The position numbers were made by a program, and so were the translations under genes. Of a stretch of DNA of 64,000 bases, positions 47,646-59,223 are shown one piece after another. The notes beneath the pieces are model-generated. The model did not search any database. It was not told the origin of the DNA and worked only from the letters and a program-made list of their open reading frames with translations. This stretch comes from Stenopsyche tienmushanensis (taxonomy: Eukaryota; Arthropoda; Insecta; Trichoptera; Stenopsychidae), in the NCBI GenBank assembly GCA_008973525.1, contig WACJ01000364.1, positions 220,060 to 284,059 on the forward strand. Reading direction: 5' to 3'. Positions within the stretch are counted from its first letter, which is position 1; each line of letters opens with the position of its first letter.

Positions 47646-48017
47646 ATGAGGATGATGACCATTGTGGTGAGCGACAAAAGCCAAAACATCCTCGATGTAA
47701 CATTGTTCTTCACGCTCTTTTACATCACACTAGCCGGCATCCAATTCGATCCGGCTAATCGTAACAATTATGTCATGGAATTATTTATTCAGCTTTTGTG
47801 TTTGCCCACCGTGATGGTGTTGATAAGATGCTTTTGGTGCTTTTTTTTGGTTATTGTTTTTGCCGCCATTGCTTGGTGCACTTTCATTTATATAATACAT
47901 TTGGTGTTGAGCAAAAATAATTGGGGCATCCTAAACTCCATTATTCTGCTTTCATCACTGCGAGTTGACAATCAAATGGACAGAATGCTTTTGATCAAAA
48001 GAGAAAATGAAAAATAG
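47646..48017 (+). CDS. Hydrophobic 123-codon ORF, doubtful
   Basis: The frame runs from an ATG to a stop and has long hydrophobic stretches, LFFTLFYITLAGI and then VMVLIRCFWCFFLVIVFAAI followed by AWCTFIYIIHLVL, which would give about three membrane spans. It ends in a charged tail (MDRMLLIKRENEK). I do not recognise a family. It could be an exon of a divergent chemoreceptor-like membrane protein, but no splice-linked partner was found and T-rich DNA easily gives hydrophobic frames. Confidence 0.15.
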   Translation: MRMMTIVVSDKSQNILDVTLFFTLFYITLAGIQFDPANRNNYVMELFIQLLCLPTVMVLIRCFWCFFLVIVFAAIAWCTFIYIIHLVLSKNNWGILNSIILLSSLRVDNQMDRMLLIKRENEK

Positions 48018-48389
48018 TGTTTAATGAGGGCCGAAATTACTGGAATATCCCAATTATTGCGGATAATACCACCGAAAAGACATCGCAATAGGCTAAACCG
48101 CAATAATCGAGAACCTTAGATGATCAACAAAATAACACAAGCTATTCCAATTAATTAATAAAAGTGTAAAAAGGTATCAAATTCAGCTCACAAGTCATGA
48201 GACAAAACGATGAAACTAGAAAAATGTTCCCATTATTGTGATGTTTCTTTATATATACGAATTTAATTAGAATTAGATTTAAAACACAATTATTAGGACG
48301 TCTTATTAAGCGAATTATTTTAAGAAAACTCCTAGATTCAGCATATAATCAACCTGTATGATAGTACGGTCGCCTATTTGCGAGCGAAT

Positions 48390-48510
48390 TCCAGTGATTC
48401 AGAAAGAGCATTCTTACTCATTGAGCTCGGAGACAAACAGAGATGGAGAGAGTATCTTGCAGGTCGGAGATTGTGAATGGGAAACAGAAACGGAGAGAAT
48501 ATCTCCGTCT
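48390..48510 (+). repeat. Family D left-part fragment, twice
   Basis: GAGACAAACAGAGATGGAGA then AAACAGAAACGGAGAGAATA resemble the purine-rich left part of family D (compare 16329 and 46680). The rest of the family is absent. Confidence 0.35.
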
Positions 48511-48687
48511 CTGTCTAAAAGAATCCTTGCGGTGACCTATGGTGATCATGCTCTGGTGGAAAGAAAACACAGAGGTTGGTTTAATTGCTTCAAAAATAAT
48601 GATTTCGATAAGAATGTATTGGTGAATTAAAAAAGACGATGAATTGAAAACATTTCTTGATAAAAATCCACTCATACAAATTAGTAT

Positions 48688-48945
48688 CTGAGGAAGCTTC
48701 CATGATCGTATAGATCATAGAGAATACCGCAAAAGTCCTAAAACAGAATAGGGTAGCCACAAGATCTGAGTGTTCAATCGGTCCGCTTTTCGGACCGCTG
48801 ATATGTCGATCGGACGCCATACTTGAACATGTCTACAGAATGATTACGAACTCTCGTTATAAAACTAAGTTGTCTAAAGAAGACTGATCGAATGGATTGT
48901 TTAAATCTTACAATCGGTAGAAAATATTGTCATTATTTTATTGTA
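48688..48945 (-). mobile_element. hAT family B fragment, reverse
   Basis: CTGAGGAAGCTTCCATGATC, TCAATCGGTCCGCTTTTCGG, CGATCGGACGCCATACTTGA and TTATAAAACTAAGTTGTC match inner family B in complement. Confidence 0.65.
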
Positions 48946-50861
48946 GGCTTATGCCGACTGGGTCGACCGACTGGGTTCAAGCGATAACGAAGAAAATATG
49001 TAACAGACAACGGCGAGAACTTATTCACACACCCTTCAACCTATAGAATTTTTTTTTAATACGGCAAAGAATGGCGTATGAACAATACTGAGAGGCAGTG
49101 TATACACATGTTGATTTTATGGCTTCAGTTTCCTTTCGCCTTGATTATAAATCCATATTAAAAAAGAAACAATCGCGCTAATTTGTGATGACCCTGCAAA
49201 TATTTAGTTCTATAAATATGAAAGTGATTTACTTTGAACGGAATGCTGGCCTGCAAATCACGAAACGAACAATTGAAAGTTCCATGCCGATGTAAAACAA
49301 GGTCATTTAGAATTTTACACTGGGGTTTAACGTGACACCTAATTAGTTAAAGTCGAGTTAAAACCAAAAATATAAACCTAAATAAACAACGTCTTTCTAA
49401 AAATGAGGAAAATTGCTACGTGACACGATTACGTGTAACGCATTTAATTTGAATATTCGATGGTATCGCAACTATTTCGTTCTTAGTCTATTAAGCAGTC
49501 GAATTAATCCAAAAATCAATTCGTTTAGAAATAATGCGATATGGAGCTTGAGTATAACGAATTTTTTCGTCGTTAAACATTGCAAAATTACCATGATTAT
49601 TAAAATAAGTCATGCGAACAACGCAAATGATCCTCTACCGCGATTTGGAAACTGTTTTAAATTCGGAATAATTCGAATACGGAAATATTGCAAACAATGC
49701 AGATGTTCTATATATTAAAATAATTATTAAAACTTGCATAATATTTTATAATACATTCAATAAAAATCCCTGACAATTCTGTTCGGCTAAATTTTATTTA
49801 TATCGATATATTTTATCGTGCAATTTAAATGTCCGTTGTAAATGACGTCGCTTGCGAAATTTTAATTTACTTTCGTACATGGCTGCAAAAAAGGCTGTTA
49901 GATCCCGCAGCTTACGACATGCGCACAGACAAAAAAGTTAATCTGACATATTCAAATTAGATCGATTCGCACGAACGTATTTTTTACCGCGTCTTTCGAA
50001 TTTATTGCGTCGAATGATATTATAAATCTTGATCATTATTATCGATAGGTTTTGCGTCATTTTATGGAGATGATGTTATCGCATTCGGCGTTAGAAAAGT
50101 GCGGGGTAGTAAATCGTTGAACGACCTGTCAAATCGTATTGCGCATCGTTGCTAACTTCAGTCGTAACTCGCAAACGTCAGAATGACAGCGGGTGGTTGC
50201 AGTTCGGTGATTTTATGCTGCGATGAACCGACTTTCACGAGTGATTTAAACCCCGTAATTAACCGGTCGATATTGCATCTTCGACAATCCAGCTGCACTT
50301 AATCCGTAAAATCTGGTTCCAGTTCGTAAAACAAGGGAAAAGAAAAATCACATCGAAGACCTCGTTTTGTTGAGGGAATTGTCAATGTCTGCGCCATGCA
50401 GAAAGAAAGTCAATAGAATGCAAATGGATGTAAGAATAGATTCTCACGGTACGAACTGCGTTCGAATCTGGCGTCTTGGCTCGGTTAAACTGGTGACAGA
50501 CCAGTTTTTTTCTTCTTAACAAATGAACTGTTTTCAGGTCGTTCCGCGGCTTTTGTGTAGTAGATAATGAGATATGACGGCTTTGCTAACGGAAAGCAAA
50601 TTTGAAAAAAGCGCAAGAACGATTGAGACAAACGAATAATTTGGAAGACTAATTGTCCACTGTAACATCCAAGAAAGTGGAACCAAATTAAGACATTTTA
50701 TTGTATTTATTTTAGAAAGAATTTGTAGCTTTTCAATTATTCTATCAATACTATTAATGATGAAAATAAATGTACACTAACGAGACCCATACGTTTAAAG
50801 TTAACTCTTTGATTTTTGGGTTAGCTATTGTTATTTGCATTGGGTGACAATAGTAAAATAT
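48946..50861. other. Unassigned stretch
   Basis: A 101-codon frame (49413-49718) has no motif. From about 49850 to 50560 the sequence is less AT-rich and contains several TCGC/CGAA-rich stretches. No exon or repeat was recognised. Confidence 0.35.
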
Positions 50862-50936
50862 TGGGTGGTAGAATTTAAACGAGGCCGCACTAGCTGCCTA
50901 AACAAACATCTAAAAAGTAAAAACATCTAAAAAAAA

Positions 50937-50973
50937 GGGCTGGTATGGTCCCTATACGGGACCATACCAGCCC
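50937..50973. repeat. 16-bp perfect inverted repeat
   Basis: GGGCTGGTATGGTCCC (50937-50952), centre TATAC, then the exact complement (50958-50973). The arm resembles AGGACCATACCAGTCC near 29268, so both may be ends or parts of one repeat. Confidence 0.8.
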
Positions 50974-51089
50974 GCTCAACTAGCTAGGGGGAAACTAGCT
51001 TGACTTTTGTAACTTAAAACTAAAAATACTAGTTAAGATATATACATATATATTGTAAATTAAAACTAGATAAAAATATACACATAGGT

Positions 51090-51235
51090 GGCTCGCAACT
51101 TCATTTGACGTAAAGAGGACGGAGAGGTCATAAAGTAAGTGTACCCAACTGGTCCGCCTTTCGGACCGCTGACACGACGAATGAACGCCATGTGATGGGG
51201 CGCCATGCACGAACATGTCTACAGAACATGATCCG
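51090..51235 (-). mobile_element. hAT family B fragment, reverse
   Basis: AGAGGACGGAGAGGTCATAA, GGTCCGCCTTTCGGACCGCT and GGGGCGCCATGCACGAACAT match inner family B in complement. Confidence 0.6.
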
Positions 51236-51270
51236 CGTCCATGAACGGATCAAAACAATGGACTGAAAGG

Positions 51271-51799
51271 CAGGGCCGTAACAAGGGGGTGGCAAAACAG
51301 GTGCTTACCACGGGCGCAATTGGGCTCGGAGCGCAAAACGCACTAAACTACTTTACATTAATCAACATTGATTGACTCTATCCGTTTTTATAATATATAC
51401 TAAATTGTCTAATCCCTATTTTCTTCATTGTCAACATAAAGACAATAATATTTTTGATTGATTGTAAAATTTAAACAATCTACCCGATCAATCTTTTTCG
51501 GACAATTTCGTTTCGTTATGAGAGTTCCGTAGACATGTTCAGGTATGGCGTCCGATCGCGAGGCGTGCATTCGTCATATTAGCGGTCCGAAAAGCGGACC
51601 GGTTGGATACACAGACATTGTGGCCACTCCGTCCTCTTTTAGGAATTTTTGAGGCATTTTCACCTGGGGTCTTCCATGATCTGTAAGATCACGTAAGCAT
51701 TTTAATTTTAAGTTATAAAATCTGACTAGTTTATATCCCAGGCTCATAGCGCAAGTTAAATACTTGCCACGGGCGCTTCATACCCTCGTTACGGCTCTG
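51271..51799 (+). mobile_element. Complete hAT family B element (529 bp) with 7/8 target duplication
   Basis: It begins CAGGGCCGTAACAAGGG and ends CCCTCGTTACGGCTCTG, inverted with two mismatches in 17. The flanking 8-mers are CTGAAAGG (51263-51270) and CTAAAAGG (51800-51807). It carries the GGCGCAAAACGCA block, the inner blocks around TCCGATCGCGAGGCG and the 3' block GCCACGGGCGCTTCATACCC. Host sequence on both sides is mariner coding remnant. There is no transposase, so it is a non-autonomous member. Confidence 0.88.
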
Positions 51800-51999
51800 C
51801 TAAAAGGGGAAAATTGGCTACAAAGAAGGCGAGTACAGTTCTATATGTAAGCAATGAGTTAAAGTTCAAATTGCTTCCTCATGCACCTTATTCGTCAGTT
51901 TTAGCCCCCCTAGGGTTATTTTCTTTTTCCAAATATTTAAGATTTAATTGCTTATATATAAACGCCCCATTTAAATAAAAAGACTTTAATCAATCAAAT

Positions 52000-52360
52000 T
52001 GTTTTAGAAAGAAAGAAAAAAAAATACAGCTTTATAGGTATCTTCAGTTTTAGTAAAAAACGAAGGCATTTGGTCAAGCTTAAAATTGATACATTTGGAA
52101 CCCATAATAGTGTCTCAAATAGGATTACTTTTGCTACTTTCGATTCGATCTAACAAAACCATATTTGATGGTTTTCTACTGGAAATGTATGGATGAATAT
52201 TTATATACTCTATTTTGCACTCTATGAAAAAAAATCATCCAAAAATGATATTCCTCATAGAAATGTAAGTATTTTTTTGTGTTCGTATTTATGGTTATAA
52301 AACTTCATTGGAAATTTAATTCAAACGTGACAGAAAAATCATAAAATAACTGACTATCAA
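52000..52360. other. AT-rich stretch without recognised gene
   Basis: No frame or shared repeat recognised. Confidence 0.35.
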
Positions 52361-52364
52361 TATA

Positions 52365-52631
52365 CAGCAGGCCCACGGTAATCCGGCGTCCTCTGTAGTC
52401 CGACATCCCAATATAAAAAAAGAAGACTTGTAGCTGGCAAGGTAACAGATTTTATTTTCTATAACTGCTGTGGTCATTGTGTTTATGACGTAAATTCTAT
52501 AATAATTACAAGTATTCCTTTCCAGAATGTTCCGGACTACAAGGGATCGAGGACAGTACTCTATAGTCCGACAAATTGGACAGTCCGACACTGCCATGCA
52601 AAACGTTTGTCGGATCACCGCGCGTCTGCTG
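52365..52631. mobile_element. Tigger/pogo-type MITE (267 bp)
   Basis: It begins CAGCAGGCCCACGGTAATCC and ends GGATCACCGCGCGTCTGCTG, inverted with a few mismatches. TA is at 52363-52364 and 52632-52633. Inside are GTAGTCCGACATCCC and its counterpart ATAGTCCGACAAATTGGACA. Related sequence lies at 38772 and 53728-54241. Confidence 0.85.
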
Positions 52632-52639
52632 TATTTACG

Positions 52640-53290
52640 TTTAAAAATAAAAATTTGAATACTAGAACAAAAATGCATTTAATTTAATCATAACATTTAA
52701 GTTCTATCGCCCGCAAGCGATAGCGACATTTAATATGTAACACATAGATACATGTATGATAATGTTATTCGTAACAATGAAATGGTTATCAAAGAGCTAC
52801 TTAGCATTCTGTGCCGCTACTTGAATGCATAAATATTCTTGGGTTAAGATATATTTTTCTCAATCTAACTGTTCAGCCTAGTGTGTAATTAAGTTGATCA
52901 CGATTTATACCATGTCTAAAAGGGTGAATTATGAACCGTGGGATTTTCTACATTTTTAAGCGTTGATCACCGGATTCACAGTTTTCTATTATTCGCACTT
53001 CGTGATTGCGACGCGATAATAAAACGGCCATTTTATGATTTAGAGCAATTATTTGGGCATGACCGGTGTTCTAGGTCTCTCTGTCTCTGTCTGTCTCCGA
53101 ACTCAATGCACAAGAATGCTCTTTCGAATAAGTGGAGGGGGGGTCCCAGACTCTGGGATAGTACTCCTTTAGGGGTTAAAAAGCAGAATACAATGCCGCA
53201 TTTTGTTAGTTTTTTGTCTGGATTTTTATCCTTAACAATAAAACAAATCTTTTGCACAATAATAATGCTTAAAAATAATTCTAAAAAATA
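52640..53290. other. Unassigned stretch with a family D fragment
   Basis: CTCTCTGTCTCTGTCTGTCT followed by CCGAACTCAATGCACAAGAA near 53075-53120 resembles the purine-rich part of family D in complement. The 133-codon frame over it has no motif. Confidence 0.3.
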
Positions 53291-53294
53291 TATA

Positions 53295-54631
53295 CAGTGT
53301 ACTCTCGATTATCTGTGCTTGAAAAGAAAGAAAGGATAACTGTCTGTGATAAATGTTTCCATAAAAGCATGAAATGAAAAAAATCCTGTTGATTATTTTA
53401 GCCAGAAAGAGGCATAGATAAATATTTTTGAAGCTTTTAAAAAAAATAAGGGATTGTTACAAAAACAGTATTATTATAAGATCATTTTCTTTTCATCTAA
53501 ACGAAAGCATATTGAAAACAAACGATGAACTTATGGTTGCAAAACTTTTGCCCCCTAATGTGACAAAAATGTCTTTATCGTCAAAATCTTCTGAAAGCTT
53601 TTGCTGAGGAAGATGACAACTTGATCAAATCCTGGAAAAAAATAAGGATGTTGGATGCTATATATAGAATAACACTACCTAATATGGAAAAAGATTTTAT
53701 GCATTTTGAAGGGAACGAAGCAAATGATTTTGCAAAGTATTGTCGGACTATAAAGTACTACCCCTTGTAATCCGGATTTTTTTAAAGGAGTACTTTTAAT
53801 GATTATAGATTTAACATCATAAACCATAGTAGTCATAAAAAATGAAAATCTGTTAATATCATCAAACGAAAATTCCATGACGATTTTTGAAGCGTTTTAA
53901 TTATCTCATGCTAGCTACAAAGTTTCTTCTTTTTTTGTTATCTCCTTGTAAAACAACTTTGCTTTCATATGGGCTTAGAAATAGGCGTATGTGTATTTCT
54001 TTCTTGAAGAAACCACATATACAAAGCTTCCACCACCTCTGGAAGTTTAGCTTTCTTGAAAGTTTGACACTTATTTGCCAACTTACAAAAATATTCATTA
54101 CGATTTAGACGGTCCAGAATCACACTTTTGCATTTTTAACATAGACGAAGCTTTATCGTATGCATGTGCTATACTTTATTGGGATGTCGGACTACAGGGG
54201 GCGCCGGATTAGACTGGAGCCGGATCATCGCGGGTTTACTGTATCTAAAATATGTGGATTATTGGACATTTCAAAATATTTTGAAAACCTTGGATAGGGA
54301 AAACATCAGAGTGGCTCGATCATTATTTAAATGATCCAGGTTTTATGCGCATAGATGATGCAAATATCCTTTATTTTGTTTCTCAAGAAGAAGAAAATGA
54401 GAATGACACTACAATTAAATAAAATACCAGTCAATAATTAGTTATTAAACGGCGTTGAATTATGTTGAAAAATTGGTTACGCTGAACAGAGAGGATTTGA
54501 ATATAATGATATGATAACTTTACAAATTTGTTTAAAAAATTTATTCGTATACTGTTTTTAAATTATCCGTGTTTATCAACTATCTGCGCCCTTCCTCCCC
54601 AACATTAGCATGGATAATCAAGAGTATACTA
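53295..54631 (+). mobile_element. Tigger/pogo-like element, interrupted
   Basis: The ends CAGTGTACTCTCGATTATC (53295-53313) and GATAATCAAGAGTATACTA (54613-54631) are inverted. TA lies outside both. Coding remnants in plus sense are FAEEDDNLIKSWKKIRMLDA (from about 53598) and, beyond the inner insertion, EWLDHYLNDPGFMRIDDANI followed by LYFVSQEEENEND (about 54310-54415). Both match the C-terminal part of Tigger/jerky-type transposases. A second Tigger-type element (53728-54241) splits it. Confidence 0.78.
53728..54241 (-). mobile_element. Second Tigger/pogo-like element nested in the first
   Basis: The right end is GGATCATCGCGGGTTTACTG before TA (54242-54243), matching the MITE at 52365 in complement. 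The left part has GTCGGACTATAAAGTACTAC but lacks its terminal repeat. On the minus strand, three frames together give KLPEVVEALYMWFLQERNTH, MKAKLFYKEIT and NFVASM (about 53900-54080). This is the CENP-B/HTH DNA-binding part of a Tigger-type transposase with frameshifts. It is dead. Confidence 0.75.
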
Positions 54632-56587
54632 TATATATAGAGATGTTTTTGTTACTGTATTCGGACACAAACTGAGCTTAAACATACGATCTCAAAATAC
54701 GCAAATTCACCTAATGTTTGCAATTCGGGTGGGTATTTGAATATTTATTATAGCGCCCTTATCAACAGAATGACGATATCTATTCGCAATTTATTACAGA
54801 ACAGTCAATCAAATAAGCCTGGCCTTTAAAACGGTTCTAGCACTTCCAAAAAGTGATTGATAAGATTTCTATCATTGAAGTGATGATGCGATAACGTTCA
54901 TGATATAATTTATTATACAACTGCACCCTGTTTTAGATATGATAAAGTAGAAATGTGTCATTTTTGTGTTAACATGTATTTTTTTGTGGTGACCATCTGT
55001 TCTCTGTTAAGCGAGGATATTAAGAGGCGCTTTTCCTTTGGAAGTGTTTTTTAAGACCTGATTTTTATTCTCCAATGAATGGTTACATGTGTCAATTTAA
55101 ATGTATTTCTTTTAAGCGACCTCGTTCGCAAGAAGACGAAACAATTTGTTTCATCTGAAGAATTAGCATAGCTTCGACGTCATTAATTATTATCCGCCCA
55201 TAGAAAATATAATTGAGCGTCTCATTAATCAGCACGAAAGAATCTTGTTTGTGATGCAAATCGGCCATACTTTTCATACAAATAGTGATTGATGATGACG
55301 AACAATGATATTAGTATATTGATGATATAAAGCCGACAATTAAACCTGAAAATAATTGAGTGATTTGGCCAATTTGTGGTTTTTGTCCGTGTAGAAAATA
55401 ATATTGCGTACGATGAATTGTTTATTTCTGAAACGAATTGATTTTAATGTGAATTGATTATGTTTTTTTTGTTTGTAAACGATTGTTGGTTTCAACAGAG
55501 AAAGCTAAAATTATGATTACCGACAAAAATAAATCCATCATCAATTTGATGTAAATTTTCACGAAAAGGATGTATTAGTCACAAATGATACATCATTGGG
55601 TTTTCATAGCTCTCATGACTAAATGGGACTTGATTTAACTATGAATTCATACATTATTCCACAAAAGGATCATTTTTATGACGTATTTTATAAATAAGCA
55701 TCACAAAACACACCATTAAATAAGGAAAAGTTTAAGAAACCAATAAACAATTAAGAAATAAATTAAATACACAATACAAACATAATATTTAATTGATATT
55801 GCAATGCTTTGAAAGTTGCAATACTTCAATCAAGTTCCCGCGTTATAACCTAAGCCACGTGTACTAAAGCCATAGCCATATTGTATCGAAAGTAGATGAT
55901 GTTTATTTAATAATAATTAATGTAAACTACTTGTGAATAAAAAATCAGCTTTGTAGATTTTAATTTAAAGCCTTAAAGGAATTTTTATTAATGTCCGCAA
56001 TGTTTCGGTCGCACTGTTATATAGATATTCCGGAATGAAAACTTTCTGAACATATTAATACTTTCAGCAGTCATCCAAGATGACGACGCATCCTGGAAAT
56101 TCAAATGCTTGCAAACATCCTAAATATGATCTATGACTCAACTTGGCCTTTAACCGTGGTTCAATTGAATAAAATTTCCTTAGTCATCTTCAACTTTAAG
56201 AGTATCTTGTAGGATACTTTCACTACACTATTGTCGTTAGTTATATAAATAACTCGCATTGGAGTTATAAAATATATGTGAGATGAGTTCCAGGGCATAA
56301 AAACACAATATATAATTTTCATTCAACACTGCAGACAGATGATGTCATATCTATCGTTTATATTATAGATTTACATCCCCATGAGTTTAATACTGAAGGA
56401 TTTACTAGTTCTTCATGTTGATATAATATGTGACCTCAATCATTCTTATGCGGAATTTAATTCTATGTTCATCCAGTTAATTATACTGTTAAATAAATAC
56501 TTCAGATAATATTCTTATCGAATGATACACATGGAGTGATGATTCTCTATTTAGTACTCTATGGAAAAAAATCGTTCAAATATTGTA
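54632..56587. other. Unassigned stretch with repeat family E (55845-56005)
   Basis: GAAAGTAGATGATGTTTATT and CAGCTTTGTAGATTTTAATT match 40862-41045. The rest is AT-rich with no frame above about 60 codons. Confidence 0.45.
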
Positions 56588-56595
56588 TTCCTTTA

Positions 56596-56854
56596 CAGGA
56601 ATATAACAAGGGCGTGGTTAAGCAGGCGCCCGCTACGGGCGCAATTGGGCTTGGGGCGCAAAACGCAGAATACCAACCCGGTCGAGAGTTGCACATGCTT
56701 TTTATTTTACTCAACCATTCTATTTTACATGGACTAACACTGATTGACTCTGTCCGTTTTGTCCGATCCGCTCATTCGTCATATCAGCGGTCCGAAAAGC
56801 GGACCGATTGAGCATACATATATTTTGGCTACTCTTATCCTAGCTACGACTCTG
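56596..56854 (+). mobile_element. hAT family B element (259 bp) with perfect 8-bp target duplication
   Basis: TTCCTTTA lies directly on both sides (56588-56595 and 56855-56862). The element starts CAGGAATATAACAAGGGCGT and ends TCCTAGCTACGACTCTG, a worn version of the family B ends. It keeps the GGCGCCCGCTACGGGCGCAA and CGGTCCGAAAAGCGGACCG blocks, with most of the interior deleted compared with 51271-51799. Confidence 0.9.
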
Positions 56855-56862
56855 TTCCTTTA

Positions 56863-58207
56863 TAAAAATACAAGTAGTTCTTTGTGTGTGTAAAATTTGT
56901 TTGGACATTTAATTGAAATGTGTCAAAAGAATAAAAGTTAGAAGTAATTATTTGAATAAATAATAATAATGTATTAGAAATAGAAGCACGGAATTGAAAA
57001 TGAAGCGCTATGGATCACAATATTTGAAAATATTTAAACGTGTAGGGGTATCTTTATGGTACGACCTTATCATCGATGTACGGGTGTATGATGAGACGCA
57101 AGACACTCTCCGTATCTGTCATCGATTTACTAATCTCCGCACTCAATGTGCGAAAATGCTTCCCTACTGCACCTTATCCATCGTGCAAGTTTCTGAGGGA
57201 ACGTTCAAAAATTATCTTCAGCCGCATGATAATCGCTAGTTAGACCGATGTATATAAACATCCTGTTTGCCAGAAATTATTCACCATTCTGAGGAATCAT
57301 CAAAAAATGCGAACAACAAATAAGTCCAACGGCACAATACATCTCTCCCAAATATCCAAGCATAATTATTATATTAACTTAGAGACTTGATATGTTTGTC
57401 TGTATAACGGAGCATGATGATCGCGTTTGGGAAGCACTAGAACTTCATTTCCCATAAGTCGCATTTGCATTGAACGCTAATGGCAATCGGAAACCGAACC
57501 CATCCAACATCCATGCATCGTGCTCATTCAATAGAAACTAAAAATATCCGACGACGCACAGCAGGTCATATGTGATTCACAACATCGTTGCACCTGTGTC
57601 AATTGATTCAGCAGATGATTTGCACTTTGGACGATGTAATGAGCGCTCATTATGTAAAGCAAATTAACGAATTTCATAACGCATAAATATGCACAATATT
57701 TGGACGTACGTAACCACAGGGATAATTAAATAAGTGAAAACAAATCACGCAAGTCACGAGACCGTCATGCCGGCGTGACGTGCTTTCTTGGCTGTGACAG
57801 TATGTTAATCAAATCCTCAATTCGAGAAGATCAGCTCTCGTCTGCCTGTGATCAATCCGAAATACTCGTACTTTCTACTTAAAATTTCTCTTTTGGAAAC
57901 GTGACCAAGGATTGGACCGTGCCTGAAAATCGGAATCATAAAGATGACAAATTGACATAATCCGCAAAAACATGAATTCAAACATTGCATAGTCACTGTC
58001 GAATATTTGGCAGTCATTACATCACGCTCGAATGATAAAATAATGCATGAAATTACTATCAGTATTAATTAATCCAGGGCTTCGAATGTTTTTCATTTCG
58101 GTTTTCGTTCCGGTTCAGTTCTTGAGAGAATGTCTTGCGTCTCATCGAGCACTCGTACATCGATGGTAAGGTTGTGCTGTAAAGTTCTAATCCCTTTTTT
58201 CTCCATC
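56863..58207. other. Unassigned stretch
   Basis: An 81-codon frame (56994-57239) overlaps ACGCAAGACACTCTCCGTAT, which resembles the purine-rich left part of family D in complement. No gene was recognised. Confidence 0.35.
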
Positions 58208-58442
58208 AATTTTCACATCCGATCGCGAGGCGCTCATTCGTCATATCAGCGGTCCGAAAATTGGACCGATTGAGCATACAAACCTATAATCTATAGGACC
58301 ACGGTGGAAGCAACGTAGCGTCTAGACACTTTACACATACGTTACAATAGTATTAGTTAACTTTAAAAAATAAATTGGATTTTCCGGGGGGCGTTAAGTT
58401 AGATACTTGTCACGGGCGCTTCATATCCTAGTTACGGCTCTG
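58208..58442 (+). mobile_element. hAT family B, 3' end copy
   Basis: It starts inside the element at ATCCGATCGCGAGGCGCTCA, carries ACCACGGTGGAAGCAACGTA and TTGTCACGGGCGCTTCATAT, and ends CCTAGTTACGGCTCTG, the family's right end. Confidence 0.75.
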
Positions 58443-58984
58443 ATATGTCTTCTTAGATAGTAGGTGGTCTTCTTAGAATAAAAATAATAATCATCATAAT
58501 GTAGCCACAAACATCCGTTGGATTCACAGGAAGGAGTTACATCTATTTCATCTGAATTATACATTCACCTTCTCATTTGCTTGATATTTAAGGTAGCATA
58601 ACCTCCGAGTTTCATTAAGAACGCTCACTTAGCGAGTCTCCTGAATGAACGTATCGATGGGCGCTTTCGCGACTGTCTCAAAAGGGAGTGTGGGAGGTTT
58701 GGAAAGACTGAGTAGTTTTCCTCAGGAGAGTGAAAAAATATGCTAGACGACCTTTTTGATTTTACTGGAAAGGTCTTTTCTGAGTGCAAAGAGTCCAGTT
58801 CCTCGCTAGGGCGTTGTCGGGCTGGGGTGAAGTCTCGCATTTGCATTTGGATTCACTGACTAAATGTTTAAAGGATTGTTCTTCTTGTTCATGTTCTGTT
58901 CCTAAGTCTTCTTGCCTCTGAACCGACAATTGTCATCATGCTACATATTATTGGGTAGTATAAACTATGTAAGTAATTCTTGTA
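58443..58984. other. Unassigned stretch
   Basis: A 73-codon minus frame (58846-58625) has no motif. Confidence 0.3.
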
Positions 58985-59075
58985 TGGAGTCCAACAATAT
59001 CAACAGTGTTAAGGTTCATTTTTTGATATACAAACTTTATTCACGCTGCGCGGTCATGAGAAAAACTTGGTGTAT
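58985..59075 (+). repeat. Repeat family D, copy 6 (partial)
   Basis: ATCAACAGTGTTAAGGTTCA then TTCACGCTGCGCGGTC match 3630-3690. The remainder of the family is missing. Confidence 0.55.
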
Positions 59076-59223
59076 TTTGAACGTTTCCACGGAAATACAA
59101 ATAACAAATGGAATACACACTTAGATATTGATGACATAAATCAATTTAAAATTTACTATCATTCATTTTTGCCCTATTTATTCATTCACAATACTTGTAT
59201 TACATAAATATTTTACTCATTAA

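Larger units (their letters stand above)
50862..51990 (+). mobile_element. Mariner remnant split by family B element(s)
   Basis: Pieces of one mariner gene lie in order: an N-terminal FKRGRT-like block (50870-50935), then a frame with MNGSKQWTER (51241-51270), matching SKQWTER of the catalytic region. After the inserted family B element come KFKLLPHAPYSSVLAPLGLF (51857 on) and SFSKYLRF, the PYSPDLAP region. Stops and gaps make it inactive. Confidence 0.75.
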
